From contig NMRA01000110.1 of NCBI GenBank assembly GCA_002633005.1, forward strand, positions 333,850 to 397,849: a stretch of 64,000 nucleotides of DNA, written 5' to 3'. Origin of the DNA: Phoronis australis. Lineage: Eukaryota > Phoronida > Phoronidae. The notes below the pieces were generated by a model, which was given only the letters and a program-made list of their open reading frames with translations, had not been told where the DNA came from and did no database searches. The position numbers and the translations under genes were made by a program. Positions 13,001-25,700 of the stretch are shown in pieces (position 1 is the stretch's first letter; each line of letters opens with the position of its first letter).

Positions 13001-16000
13001 ACGAGCTTCACATGCGACCTATGTTGCTTGCCAACAGTACCTTTGGTATGGATGCTCCTGGTGCGATTTACTGAGTGAAGTTGCGTTCTAGATTTCACGA
13101 GAGTAGCTGGGACTTGCGTAGGTCCAGATCCAGAAGGTATAGGAAGCGAGAGGATGATGGCTTCAATATCACTGCTACTTAGTTCGCCGATTGAACGTAA
13201 ATCATCGATGTTCTCGCTTGGATCGATGACTGGGCTGCCTTAGGAGACGAGTGATTGGTGTCGATAACCCACGCATTTGGATTGATTTGCATATCACTGA
13301 GTCCATTGTCGATCTAACGCGGACATGGTATGTGAGCCATTCACTCAATTCTGCTTCGAGCGCTTTCCTAATGTCGTAGTTCTCAGTCTCAGATATTTTT
13401 GGACCTTTTTGCTTCAGGAGATTGGGATCTTCTTCTCGTGTTACTTTTCGGACTCAGTATTTGAATGGCTAGGGCATAGGACTGTCTCGCAGCGCCACTG
13501 GTCTCAGGAAAGCACATATTAGAAGGACTGGGTCAGTCTGCGTGCTCTGAACGCGTGTTGATGACCTCTCACTTCGAGATTATGATAATAACAAAGAAAT
13601 TCTAGATAAAGTCGCTCGTAATAATATTTTGATATCCCTCATTTTACACTCCGCCGAAAGTAGTTCGGCCAGTAAAACGTTTTTATTTTCTTTACTTTCA
13701 GTGTTGGGGAGCGGTCATTTTTGTTTCAAAAAAACTGATTTCGTCTTCGTGGTTGCAAAATAGTTTGAGAACATATTTACTGTCGGTCGCGCGCGGATAT
13801 ACAAACTCAACTTCAACTTCATAGCTATTCTCTTAGTTAATTTGTTTTGACGTTGAGTCCAAATGGCTGCAGTTGATTAAAACGAATCTGTAGCATTTTT
13901 ACATGGAAAAGTATTAGTTCTGGGATCAATTTCATGTAACTTCAAGGGAGATACACCCCGGATGTAAACAGTATTTATCAAACCATAGAATTCTATTGGT
14001 GCAACTTTTTAAACACTTACAAGAAACACAGTACGTCATCAAGTCAACTTTTAAGAAAAATGCCATTGAAAACACATTTCGGCATCAGTGAACAACATCA
14101 CTGGTGAAAATAAACGAAAGGTTCCAATACGTCATAAAACTTTACAAAAATCAAATTTTCAAGCAACTTTCGTTACATCTTTTGAATACTGCTATCAACC
14201 AAAAATGAGCAATTTAGGGATGCAGATAAAAAATGGTAAACATTTGTCAATATCCAGTTTTTGGATACTTCCATGACTCCTTGAACATGGAATAACACAA
14301 CTTTTTGCTCCACATAGTTTATGTTTTCACGAGGCCCATCCAAATTGTTTCAAAAACGGTTTCCGTTGATTGTAAGTGATTTTTTACTACAATGTTGATG
14401 AGAACGGGACGCCGGATGGAGTCGTTGGCAGACGAGTAGGGCAGAGTTTGACAAAGTTGAATTTGCTGTTGAAACGGCAGCTTTCCGAGGCCCTGTGGCG
14501 TGTCCTGGAATGGAGTTCGTGTCCAATAAAAGTAGAAGACACGTAATCCAGAACTGAGGTCCGATTTTGTACTATTGTTTCGCATTTCCTATTTTTCATA
14601 ATATTGTTAAGAAATTATCTCCACCGTTCCCATACTCGTTCGGTTGAAACAGTTTGAAAACCTAAAATCATCACTTGCTTACTATAAACATCAAAGCGAT
14701 CCAGCTATTTTGTCATTTAAAGTAGTTTTGGATTTTACCCCGTTGGGCGATAGGAGGCGGTTTGATTTTGTAAAAACTTCTGCAATTTTGCTCGTTAGAT
14801 TTGTTTAGTGTAACAAGAATACTTAAATGTATCCGAGGCAATTTACTTTAACATCAACTCTAAATTTCAACATTTCGCCATTGGCAAATCACACATTTGA
14901 AAACTACACCTTTGAATGAGACGGTAAACGTGAAAATATAATTGTTAGGTGAAAGTAGACACGAAGCCTTTTTATAAAACTCAAGGTTCATACGACCAGC
15001 AGCACAGTCAGTATGGTTCCTCAATGACAACACCATCATCCGGATATGTACACGCTTCTCTAACGAACGTCTGAACATTGAAGGTATATGGAACACTCCG
15101 TTATTCCACACCGTCAGGTCGCAATACGTAACTAGACAACACATCACCGAGTGCATGTCCTACGCCACAGGCGATCGCCTGTAACGGAGACTCAGCCGAT
15201 TTACTTTTAGATTGAAGAAATGAAGAGTACTATCAACCTGTATGGAACCAGCTACCAGTGAAAAATAGATTGTATACAAACACCTGGCCAATATCGGTTG
15301 ATGGAATACACAAGAAGAACACCAGCTTTACCTCAAGTAGGGTTGGTGGCAATCCTGTGATAGAGGATAGCAGGTCGTGCCTCTTGGCAGGCAACGAGAA
15401 GGCGAAAACTGAACACCTGGATTTTACGGCTTCTTGACACCACACGTGGCGATTTCAATCAATCCCCGTTCTGTCACGTGATCTACTAAGGCATCTCTGG
15501 CGTTTTACTTGAATGATAAAAGCAGGATTGTCTCTACGTCACACATTCCTGGAGTTAAGTCTGGAGATACGCAACATTATTTTCAGAGAACCGGATAGGA
15601 AGGTCGTTCTTGACATCTCCTTAAAGGCATACCAGTAGCATGCTTTCGTTAATAAATTCGAAGAACAGACTTGTTGATTGTATGTGTACATCATACTGTT
15701 GCCATGGTAATAATTGAGAAAGGAACTGATTGGCATACAATGCTTATTACGATTTTTTCAAATGCAGAGCAGACAAAGAACGAGGATGATTATCTCCCCT
15801 GTATGTGCTTGTTGTACACATAATTCAATCGGACGAGAATGTCCAAATCCCACCAGTTTATTCACTAATACCCAAGAAGATCATTACACTCATAAATGCA
15901 CATAATCAAAAGAACAAATGATAGGGTTTGATATTTAAAAGTCTCACTGACAGAGAAAACGTGTCTCATCCAGGAAACTGGTACACACCTGAAACTATTG

Positions 16001-16684
16001 TCTGGTAAATAACAAGTGTTGGTAAAAGCCCGTATGTAAACCTGTAGTCAGTGAAATGTGTAACATGAAGAGTCAAGATACATTCATTGCAAGCAACTTT
16101 TAAAACAAATAAGATTAAATCCACAGGCAAACGAGAGCGCTTGGAGGAGCGACACTTGACGAAATTAACCGACGACTGGGGAGGACGACGACGATTATGA
16201 CGATGACGGCGGCAAACACGATAACATTCATGTGACTAGCGAACAAATCAGTAAGAAATAGGCTTCAATCTTGTTCATGAACCCAGTTTCTCGGACGGCA
16301 GACAACAGAGGTTGATAGTAAATGACAGCCACCGGTTTGCATCAAAAGTAGGTAAAAACTTGGCTTTTCTCATTCAAAAACACAAGTAAACCAGTTTCCT
16401 GGCATCTGTTTACAACAGATTCCTCGAACAACGAGCCAAACCTGACATACGCCCTGTATATGAATTGTAGGCACTACAAAATGCCCCGCACGTGGCCGCG
16501 GCCTGACTGTCTACCTCTAGTAGAATCTTGAGCGACACCCGCTACGCGAAATAACGACGATGATGATTGTGATGATGAAGGTGGAGATTATGAGCAACAG
16601 TGTAACACCTATGTGACTAAAGAAGATGTGAGAAATCAGTAAATAGGCTACAGCCTTGAACAACAATTGATGAACAGCAAAATC

Positions 16685-17996
16685 GGTCAACAAAGGAACA
16701 GCGTTTTCAAAAGATCTCGAATAATTCAAAAAGTAGAAGTCCTAGCGACAAATTGAAAATATCTTCTAAAAGTCCGTTCAAAACTTTATCTAACCTGGCA
16801 GTTTTTCAAAAGTCCGTAAACTCTTAGAAAAAAATGAAATTTTGCGTTTTTTTGGAAATAAAGTCAAATAACTCGAACGGTAAGTCTGACAAGAACGTTA
16901 TCGCAGCACTTTTGAAAGAGCATACTTCAAGGAATCCACATGCAAAAATTCACGTCATTTGCTCTTCCCATTAAAAATGCGACCGCGGAACAATCGAAAA
17001 TGGGTGAAAATGCGCCAGAGCCGCCATTTTGAAAGTGACTTCCGGTTAAACAAACTTATAATAGCCAATCAAACGAAACAAACAGGTGACGAGATTGAAA
17101 ATGATTGGGTCACCAATGCGCCCTCTACAGGGGAAGACGTTTTCGGCCAGATATCGAGGTGCGCATGCGCCATTGCCGATATTTCCGTCATCTTTAACTG
17201 GAACCCAGGACCAATATCTCAAATATGTATATTACTCCCAGCTGGAACTTAACGATTTACCGCGCAGTTGTAGCGCTTGTGTGCTTAATGAAAATCGAAC
17301 CAGTTTTCAGCCCTGTGCGTCGAAATATGCGGCCTCTATGAGCAATGTCTTCATGGCCTTGTTTAATAGAAGCTAAACCAACTTCAGTGCAGCAAGCCCG
17401 GTCAACAAAGGAACAGCGCTATCAGAAAATCTCGAATAATTCAAAAGTAGACATCGTAGCGAAAAAGCCCGTTCAAAACTCTATCTAAATAGATAGCTTT
17501 GCAAAATTCCATAAATTTTCGGAAAAATTGAAATTCTGCGTTTTTTGAAATTCAAAGTCAACTCGAAAACGGTAAGTCTGAGGAAAACGTTATCGGAGAA
17601 CTTTTGAAAGAACATACTTCGAGGACTCCACATGCAAAAATTCACATCAGTTGCTCTTCCCATTAAAAATGCGACCGCAGAACAGTCGAAAATGGGTGAA
17701 AATGCGCTAGAGCCGCCATCTTGAAAGTGACTTCGGTTAAACAAAATTTTATAAAAGCAAATTAAAAGCAACGAACACGTGACCAGTTTGAAAATGATTG
17801 GTTTGCCAATGCGCCCTCTACAGGAGAAAACGTTTTTGGCCAGATATCAAGGTGTGCATGCGCCATTGCCAATATTTCCGCCATCTTTGACCGGAAGTCA
17901 ACGACTTAGGCGCAGGTATAGCACTTTAGTGGTATAATAATTGTACCAATTTTCAGCCCTGTTCATCAAAAAATGCGGTCTCTATGAGCATTTGAC
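16685..17996. repeat. Tandem segmental duplication, about 0.6-0.7 kb unit
   Basis: Copy 1 (16,685-17,350) and copy 2 (17,400-17,996) are collinear and offset by 715 bp at the left edge. Both start GGTCAACAAAGGAACAGCG, share CTCGAATAATTCAAAA, GGTAAGTCTGA, CACATGCAAAAATTCAC, GCCGCCAT and GTGACTTC, and end near TCTATGAGCA. Divergence is substantial with many small indels, so the event is old. No intact reading frame is conserved between copies, which argues for a non-coding dispersed element. Confidence 0.8.
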
Positions 17997-19494
17997 TCTA
18001 AATCCGGAAACAAAATGGCCACCAAGTCCGCCAATTGATCATGACCAAAAACAATAGACTTCCAGATCTACACGTCGTGTGCGAATTTTGTGCGGATCGG
18101 ACAAAAATTGTGACTTATAGAGTGCGAACAAAAAAAATTGATGACAGAGCAACATACTTGTATAAGTAATAAACATTCTAAAAGAAAACAAATAATATTT
18201 AATGTGTTACAGCTTCTTCTCAAATGACTAGTTAGTAAAGTTCACCTGAAACTACTCTAAGTAAAGGCATATACATAACAAAAAACAACACTTCAAAAAT
18301 GTTATCAACACAATTGTATTCAACCAACCATCACAAACCTGACAATTTAGTAAGACTAAAGTATTGTAGATACTTATTATACCTAATAACTGCCAAAAGA
18401 TTCCGTGTTTAATAAAACATCGTTATGAATGTTATCCCGAGTGCTTTCATACATGTGCAGCAAACGCAAACCAACAAGGTGACATCTGCATTCCAAACAA
18501 TGCCAAAAGGGGTCTCTGGCTAGATGCAAACTTAACACTGTTTCAAACAATGCCACAAGAGTACTCCGTCTAAACAGAAACATAGCACTGTAAAAAAATA
18601 AAGTGAGCAACAGTGAAAAAATACAGCCAAGCTCCCATCTGAAAATGGCCAAAAGGGGTCATGAGTGGCTGGAATTCTCACAAACTGACAAGGATGTCTA
18701 ATTCTTGATGTAATTGCTTAGGCAAAATTTTAGGTACCAAAAACTGGTATCACACAAGTTCACAATAAAAATAAACCATTCTAGAATAAAATCTGACTGA
18801 GCATAAGATAACACATCTGGCTGATTACCCACAGTAAATGACTATCAAAGATACTGCCAATAATATATAAATATTTAAATCCTCATATCAATAAAGCTAT
18901 TTCATTTATCAAAATAACAACGTTTGACAATTCAACATCCAAAAACATTTCACTCTATTGTGCTCACATTTGCTAATGCCACTATTTTCCCCAACTACAG
19001 CTCAACTGTAAGATCGTCAAAGCCACAGATGTATTTAGCATAATACAACAGATCAGGTCAAGCAACCAACTGATGAGACAGCAGTAGACTACAATGAACA
19101 ACAGTGGATTGAGAGCTACAAGTAGTGTCTAGCGGCACATCCTGTAGGCTAAACCTAAAATACTGAAATTGACCACTGAAAATAAAATGAAAGTTACACA
19201 TTTTGTAAAACAAAATAAGTCTGAATGTAGAGCTTGTTCCTTAACACTAGAGGCATCTAGCGCAAACAAACTAATTTATGACAAAAATGGGATAAATTTG
19301 ATTACATTCCAATCAAGTTAAAAATGAGATTCAAAATCCCTCAGTAGACAATGGACATCACAAAGTGGCATCACTGCTTATTGGATCATGGGTAATGCAA
19401 CTTAGTATTTCTAATACATTGGAACAGGTCTGTTGGAATACTTTGATTGACATGGACTTTTTGGTATCAGCTGATTAGCTATCAGACCTGTCAC
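17997..19494. other. AT-rich stretch 3' of SSUH2, nothing recognised
   Basis: No gene, RNA or repeat family recognised. It probably includes the 3' UTR and downstream flank of SSUH2, which is transcribed leftwards into this stretch. Confidence 0.5.
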
Positions 19495-19706
19495 TCACAA
19501 GATCTGACATCCCCAGCAGCACTGCTGTGGATAGTCAGGGCCATACACCCTTCTACTAGTCCCGTACACCCAGACCCTTGTGCTGACAGTGGATTGGCCA
19601 CCAGACCTGTCACTCACAAGATCTGACATCCCCAGCAGCACTGCTGTGGATAGTCAGGGGCATACACCTCTCTGCTTGTTCCGTAAACCCAGAATCTTGT
19701 GCTGAC
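19487..19706 (-). repeat. Partial tandem duplication of the SSUH2 last exon
   Basis: About 100 bp covering the C-terminal codons, stop and first 3' UTR bases is present twice, offset 119 bp (stop codons at 19,614-19,616 and 19,495-19,497). The downstream copy still reads YGPDYPQQCCWGCQIL then stop, with a few substitutions upstream (VWVYGTSRRVYG versus FWVYGTSREVYA). It has no own acceptor, so it would sit in the 3' UTR. Confidence 0.85.
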
Positions 19707-22700
19707 ATCTTTCCACTTATACGCAACTTCCGTCACAGGAACAGCTCTCAGTGTTTGACGCTACAAAGTAAAGTATATTCCATGTTATTCATAGTGATCC
19801 TAAAACAACCTAAATTGTTGAGTCTGGTACCAACATTCTACAGTCACTTACCCAGAATGCACAACTGTGCGATGATGAATGATGTCAAAAGCTGTCCAAC
19901 AATCTATGAAAGCAACATATAGGCAAGTGCAAGATGTTATTGCTACAAATCAAACATAGAAATTTCATGTCACGAGGCTCTGGCTTTATATATCAAGTGC
20001 TGCACAAAAGTTTTTACACAGTAACAAAGTTGCAGTTTTCTAACCTGTTGCAGAATGCGTTTGTCTGGCCATTTCGTTTGGTGTAACTCGACGAAGGCAA
20101 TGGAGCGCTCGTTGATCTGTCCAACAGGGTAGGCAGTAATTGGAAATACCTGAACAAAGTGATAGATTATTTTGTAACAGGTTGGCTGAACATGATCTAC
20201 AATTTACTAATAGATGGCAGCACTGTCTACTACTACATAGAAAGTGAAAAATCTTGAATTCATGCAAGATAAAAGGCATATTACGTGTATCTAGTCTCGC
20301 AACTCATAAAAATAAGTGCCCACTGCATCAATTTTAGTTAAGTTCACAACCTTTCAAAGACACAATACAATGCATTGGCATTGCAAGCGTTGACCTCAGA
20401 GGTAGAAGTTTGAGGATAAATAACAACTAAAGAATACACAATCAAATCAATTTTCAAAAGAAAACAAACCAGAACAAATTATTTTTAGCCAAAGTTGTAA
20501 ATACTCAACAAAGAAATATCAGTTGACTTGCGTGAAAAGCGTTCACTTTTAAATGATTACGCCTCAAACATGAGTTGAATTTGCATAAAATGTGTCATAA
20601 GAAATATAAGGGTTCTAAGGCATTCAATGTATCATGCAAGTCAAGGATTAAACACTCAGACAGAGCAAAGCATAAGAAATTAACCTTCACAACAGTTACG
20701 TGTACCTACCATAGGTAATGTCTGCTCAAATATGACAATACCGCCGACGTCTTCCACTAGTTTATCTGGCATGTCCGTCTCCTCAATCACATGATCATCA
20801 TCATGCGTCTTACTAAAAACAAACAGAGCATTTACTAAAGACACAGTATTTACTGAGGGTAATGGTCTGATATAATGTACCCGAATTTTGATAACCAGTT
20901 TTCCCCACTACATAACGGGCATCAAACTGGTTCTCAAAATACGGGCACATTACACCTGACTATTGCCTTTACGGAGGATAGACATAAATTCACTGAGGGA
21001 AGAATATTTAGGGCATCAAACTAACACAGTATACCTGGACGCAATACGTTTTAAAGAGCAAATGTTATAGCTATTATATTATCATTAATGATTCTATTAC
21101 ACAGTCATCACCATTATTACAAATTGACAGTACACAATATTATAATTTTTATCATATTTTTTACTTAACATAGGCCCATATATTAGGCTTTTGTATTCAA
21201 ATGTTACACTCTTCAGAATAATTTCATTAGAATTCAGACAAGGTTCCCTTAATGGCAGCTAATGACTTGACTTCAGGACCAGTGTACTGACATATCAAAG
21301 TTTGACTTCAGGACCAGTGACATCACTGACATATCATTGCTTCAGCAAACTCTACTATGGTTGTTATTACCTTTTGCATCTAATAAACATTCTGGCATTG
21401 TTGAAAGTCAATACTCAAAACATAAGGTAAAAACCTCATGACAAGACATGCAGATGAAATTTTTTTGTTACATTCCATGAACGAAAAGCAGAAAAATTAG
21501 TGCTTCATGCAGATCCATGGCAACTATCTGAGCATTGAGAACAATGTTGGAAGAATTTGAATTATGGAAAAGGATAACTTTGGCAAATTATTGGTGAGAC
21601 GTCACCAAACTAACAGTGTTGTTAGGACTCCTGTCATTATATTATGGACAATGACACTTACAACTTGACCGTTAACAAGATAAAATGACGCAGACGCCGG
21701 TAACCATGGCAGACGGGACATGTCACTCTTCCGTCACCTCCACATGTGAAACACCTGCAATTATTAATTAGTGTTAGATATATGATTAACAGGTAACAAT
21801 GAACATTAGGAACACTACAAACACAGTGAGCTATCTTCTGTATCAATGTAAATTTGATGTTATAATAACTATTAACACAACAAAGCAAGTGAAAAAGTGA
21901 ATACCAACTATACCTGGCCAGTATTGGTCATGTGATGGTCATGTGACTAGTGAGAAAATACATAAACACTTATTAATCAATTCATCACCAACAAGCTACT
22001 GCAAAGTGTCGACATACTAGTATGTCTCAAAGTGTCGACATACTAGTACGTCTCAAAGTGTCGACATACTAGTACGTCTCAAAGCGTTGACAATACTAGT
22101 ACATCTCAAAGTATGATATTCACTCCAGGAATACAACTGTCTTCTTTTGTCGAGACAGAAAATCATCACTGCGTAGAAACAAAGCAGTCAAAGAGAACAT
22201 GAGAAAAATTTTCTGGAGAAAGATGTCTTGGTCAGACAAAATCTGACTTGCTAATCGAAATTTTTACCAATAAGTCCCTGGTTGGTAACAACATTCATTC
22301 TATCAAGGATTAAGGAAGAAAAACAAAGTGGGAAAGTCATATCCAGATGTCCAGTGCCTCTCTGCTCCCTGGCTTGGTTAGTGGTATTCATGCTGTGAAC
22401 AGCCCCATTAAACAAGATAAGAATCCATTTGGAGAAATCTTTTGAATTTCTCCAGTGTGATGAGATCAAATGCTCTCACTAGGGGGCTAATCATCAATAA
22501 AGTGACTCAAATTCACCAGGTCACATAGTGTGGGTAATAACTGTCTCTTATGAGATCACATCTTGGTTGCTTTCTTTTAGGGACATGGAAACTACGGGGA
22601 GTAAAAGTTTGTAGGTTTTTGAATTTTCAAAATTGGTGAAATAAAAGCAGTTTTGTCAACAAAAACCCAAGAATTGAAATAAGCATTGGAAAGTAGTTCC

Positions 22701-25700
22701 CAGCATGGATTAATCTACTTATACTGCATCACTGACTCACAACAGAAACTGGGAATGAGAGAATGGGGATAAAACAGGGTTATGATGATGTAATGACACC
22801 AGGGTTATGATGATGTAATGACACCAGGGTTATGATGATGTAATGACACCAGGGTTATGATGATGTAATGACACCAGGGTTATGATGATGTAATGAAACC
22901 AGGGTTATGATGATGTAATGATACCAGGGTTATGATGATGTAATGATACCAGGGTTATGATGATGTAATGATACCAGGGTTATGATGATGTAATGACACC
23001 ACGGTTATGATGGTGTAATGATACCAGCATAATGCATTATAGAAATAAAAGACTAGAAAAGACAACCACTGTAAGAAAGTGAGACCACCTTCTGCGTCCA
23101 TCACCACCACAACTACCACAGCGTACAGTCTGACTATGACCTTCGGCATCATGCCGTGTCTGACGACCATCTCCACCACAGGAAACGCACTTAATCTGAC
23201 CACATCCCCAACAGTGGGAACAGCGAAGAAAGCCGCGACCATGGCAACGATGACAGTTCTGAAACACAAGTTAATCAATGAGCCAGAGAAGGTCAAGTGC
23301 TGGTCACATTTTCAATATTCATTGAAACACATGTTTTATTGTTACACATTATTTCTTTCCTTCATAGAGTTATAGCAAAAAGTGTTCAACCAAAGATTAT
23401 GAGGGAATGATATTTTGTCGGTTTCCTTCTGGCTTATACTGTGGATGAGAGATCCAGATAAACAAGAGCTAGAGTTATATGTTCACCTTGACAAGCTTCA
23501 GTGATACTACCCTGGCACAAGTCTTAAGATCAGGACAGCAGACATAAACATGTCTGGGAAGTTCACATTGTTCCTAGCCCCAGTCACTTCATGACCATGA
23601 TTTGATGTGTGTGAGTTCTGGTGCTTGTTGCCAAACACGAGTCATGCAGTGACAATGCTTTCAACTCAAACAAGCTTGAATGAGAGTAAGTGGGATACAC
23701 ACAAAGAATTTGACAAAATTTTCTCAGTACTTAATACAAAAAGAACATCAACTGACACCTACAGGTCACTTCAGTAAAATGAATACAGCACAGTAGTGAG
23801 ATATTGGACAGAAATACGACAGCCGACCAATGAACAATCTGTGGTCTTATTCCTGTCCAGTCAACTTACCCTGACTTCAGAGGTGTGAGGAACCTCAAGT
23901 TCCTTTTTCTGCTTGTCAAACAATTTATCAGGAAGGCACTCAATCATCCAGGGGTGGGGTGGTACACCGTTCTCTGGGCCATCCACATAACCGCCCTTAT
24001 ATGGCTTGAATTTCCGACACGTGGATCGGCTCTCACAGTAGGACTCCAACTTATACTGCAACATACCATGATAAATGCAGCACTTGTTTGGGCTAAAGAC
24101 AAGATGGATCACAATAGAGCTTAAATAATGAAAATTGGGCCAACTAACTCAACTTTGAATTGGGTCAACTAACTCAAATTGGGCCAACTAACTCAAATTG
24201 GGCCAACTAACTCAAATTGGGCCAACTTCAAAACAAACCAAATTTACAATTATGACCAATCTTTTAAAATCAATTAACCTCAGAACCTGATGGTAGAATG
24301 TGTAAAATTGGACATGTCAACTCGCAGTGACACAAAATCGCTACAATCTTTCAAGAGCTGAATATGGTCATGACTGCCTCACACACATTTGCGTCTAATG
24401 TTGTTCATTGGTATCATGTAGTTAATGCAATTGGACTAATTTGGTCAAACTTATAAATAGACTGTTCACGGCACATCCCAGCTTGTATGGTTGCACTATA
24501 TGCTTATACAGTAGCTGTGGCCACTTGGCACTCCCTGCCTGTACATTCATTGTCAGAGGTAAGCCAGGTTTGAGGGCAGTTTCGAGATAGGCAGATTGCC
24601 TGTATTTGTGGTATATTGTGAATGAGGAAAGTCCACTAGTTCTGCACTGTAGATATACTTTTCGTCAAAATGACGGGCATCTGTAGCACTGCATTCACAT
24701 CGCTCAAGGACAAAGAAATCTGCAGTGATCTCATGAAGCCTTCAAACAAGCCACAGTTGAAATAGTCTGATTGGATGACAACACTTTTGGACATTTGTGG
24801 AATCTGTTGTAAATTTGCTTTCATGCAGAATGAGTGTTGACAGGGAAGTGGGCTGAAAATTGTCAGTTGTTTGTCATTTTTTGGACCCTTGGCTTCTTTT
24901 TGGTGGAAATTAAAGGAACAAAAATATCAGACAAAATAAAGTATCTAAGGTAACATGTTGCCATTTTGAGGTGAACTACTTAAACATGTCATTTCATTAA
25001 TAGGCTTTTCGGCGGAGCGGAAGAAAAGTGAGAAGTCACGTGATGTGAGCATACGCAGACAAAACCCTGAGTGAGACTGACTGTACAGTGTCTCCCACAT
25101 CTCTTCATCAACGTACATCAACAAAACCTGTCATGTCATTTTGACAATAACCCGCAAACAAGCAATATTTCATCATCAGTTAAATCTAGTCTTCACTATG
25201 CCATAACAAATCACAGACTCAGTCTACTGATACCACCCTCTGCACACTTGACTGTAATGAAATACAACACATTTTGATCAGACAAAATTATATCTGTATG
25301 TGGTTTCTTTTCTAAATGATATGACCAATATTGAAAGTCAAATTTGAGAATTTATTTTATTTCACACAAAAAACAAGATCACTTCCCACTTTAATTTGCC
25401 AACTTATTTGTCTTGGTATAATAATAACAATAACAATAATAATAATAATAATAAGTTGTAAGGACAACATCACTAAACAAAAACAAAGTCTCCTAACAAA
25501 TACCCTAATTCTAAAAGGCATATTTCTAAACAATGCTAAGTTCTAAACAAATCTAAGTTTTCGATAAGCAGACCAACTTGAAGCAACACATAAGCAAAGC
25601 AATTACACTAGCCTCATTTTCACTTACATGCAAAGCAATAGATGGCGCTATGTTCTTGATGTCCATTTGCTCTGCACAACCTTTCCCATAGCAACACTGC

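Larger units (their letters stand above)
9101..16684. other. Intergenic stretch, mostly unassigned
   Basis: No gene family is recognised in about 7.5 kb. Contents noted: an unassigned open frame at about 9,161-9,330, a perfect short palindrome at 9907-9930, a tRNA-like SINE candidate at about 9,945-10,020 (- strand), a diverged direct repeat of about 130 bp at about 16,160-16,290 and 16,545-16,690, and several 60-80 codon frames around 12.8-13.5 kb and 15.0-15.9 kb that I cannot assign. The rest is AT-rich and featureless to the eye. Confidence 0.5.

Noticed and set aside
12712-13560. Possible decayed transposon coding region
   Set aside because: Short frames on both strands look protein-like, but none shows a transposase or polymerase motif.
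14980-15700. Protein-like + strand frames (for example WFLNDNTIIRICTRFSNERL)
   Set aside because: Frames of about 60-70 codons are expected by chance at this base composition. The successive frames do not connect by splice sites to a known family.
23079-23375. 98-codon + strand frame rich in Thr
   Set aside because: It is antisense to the SSUH2 CxxC exon, whose frame shows the family motif.
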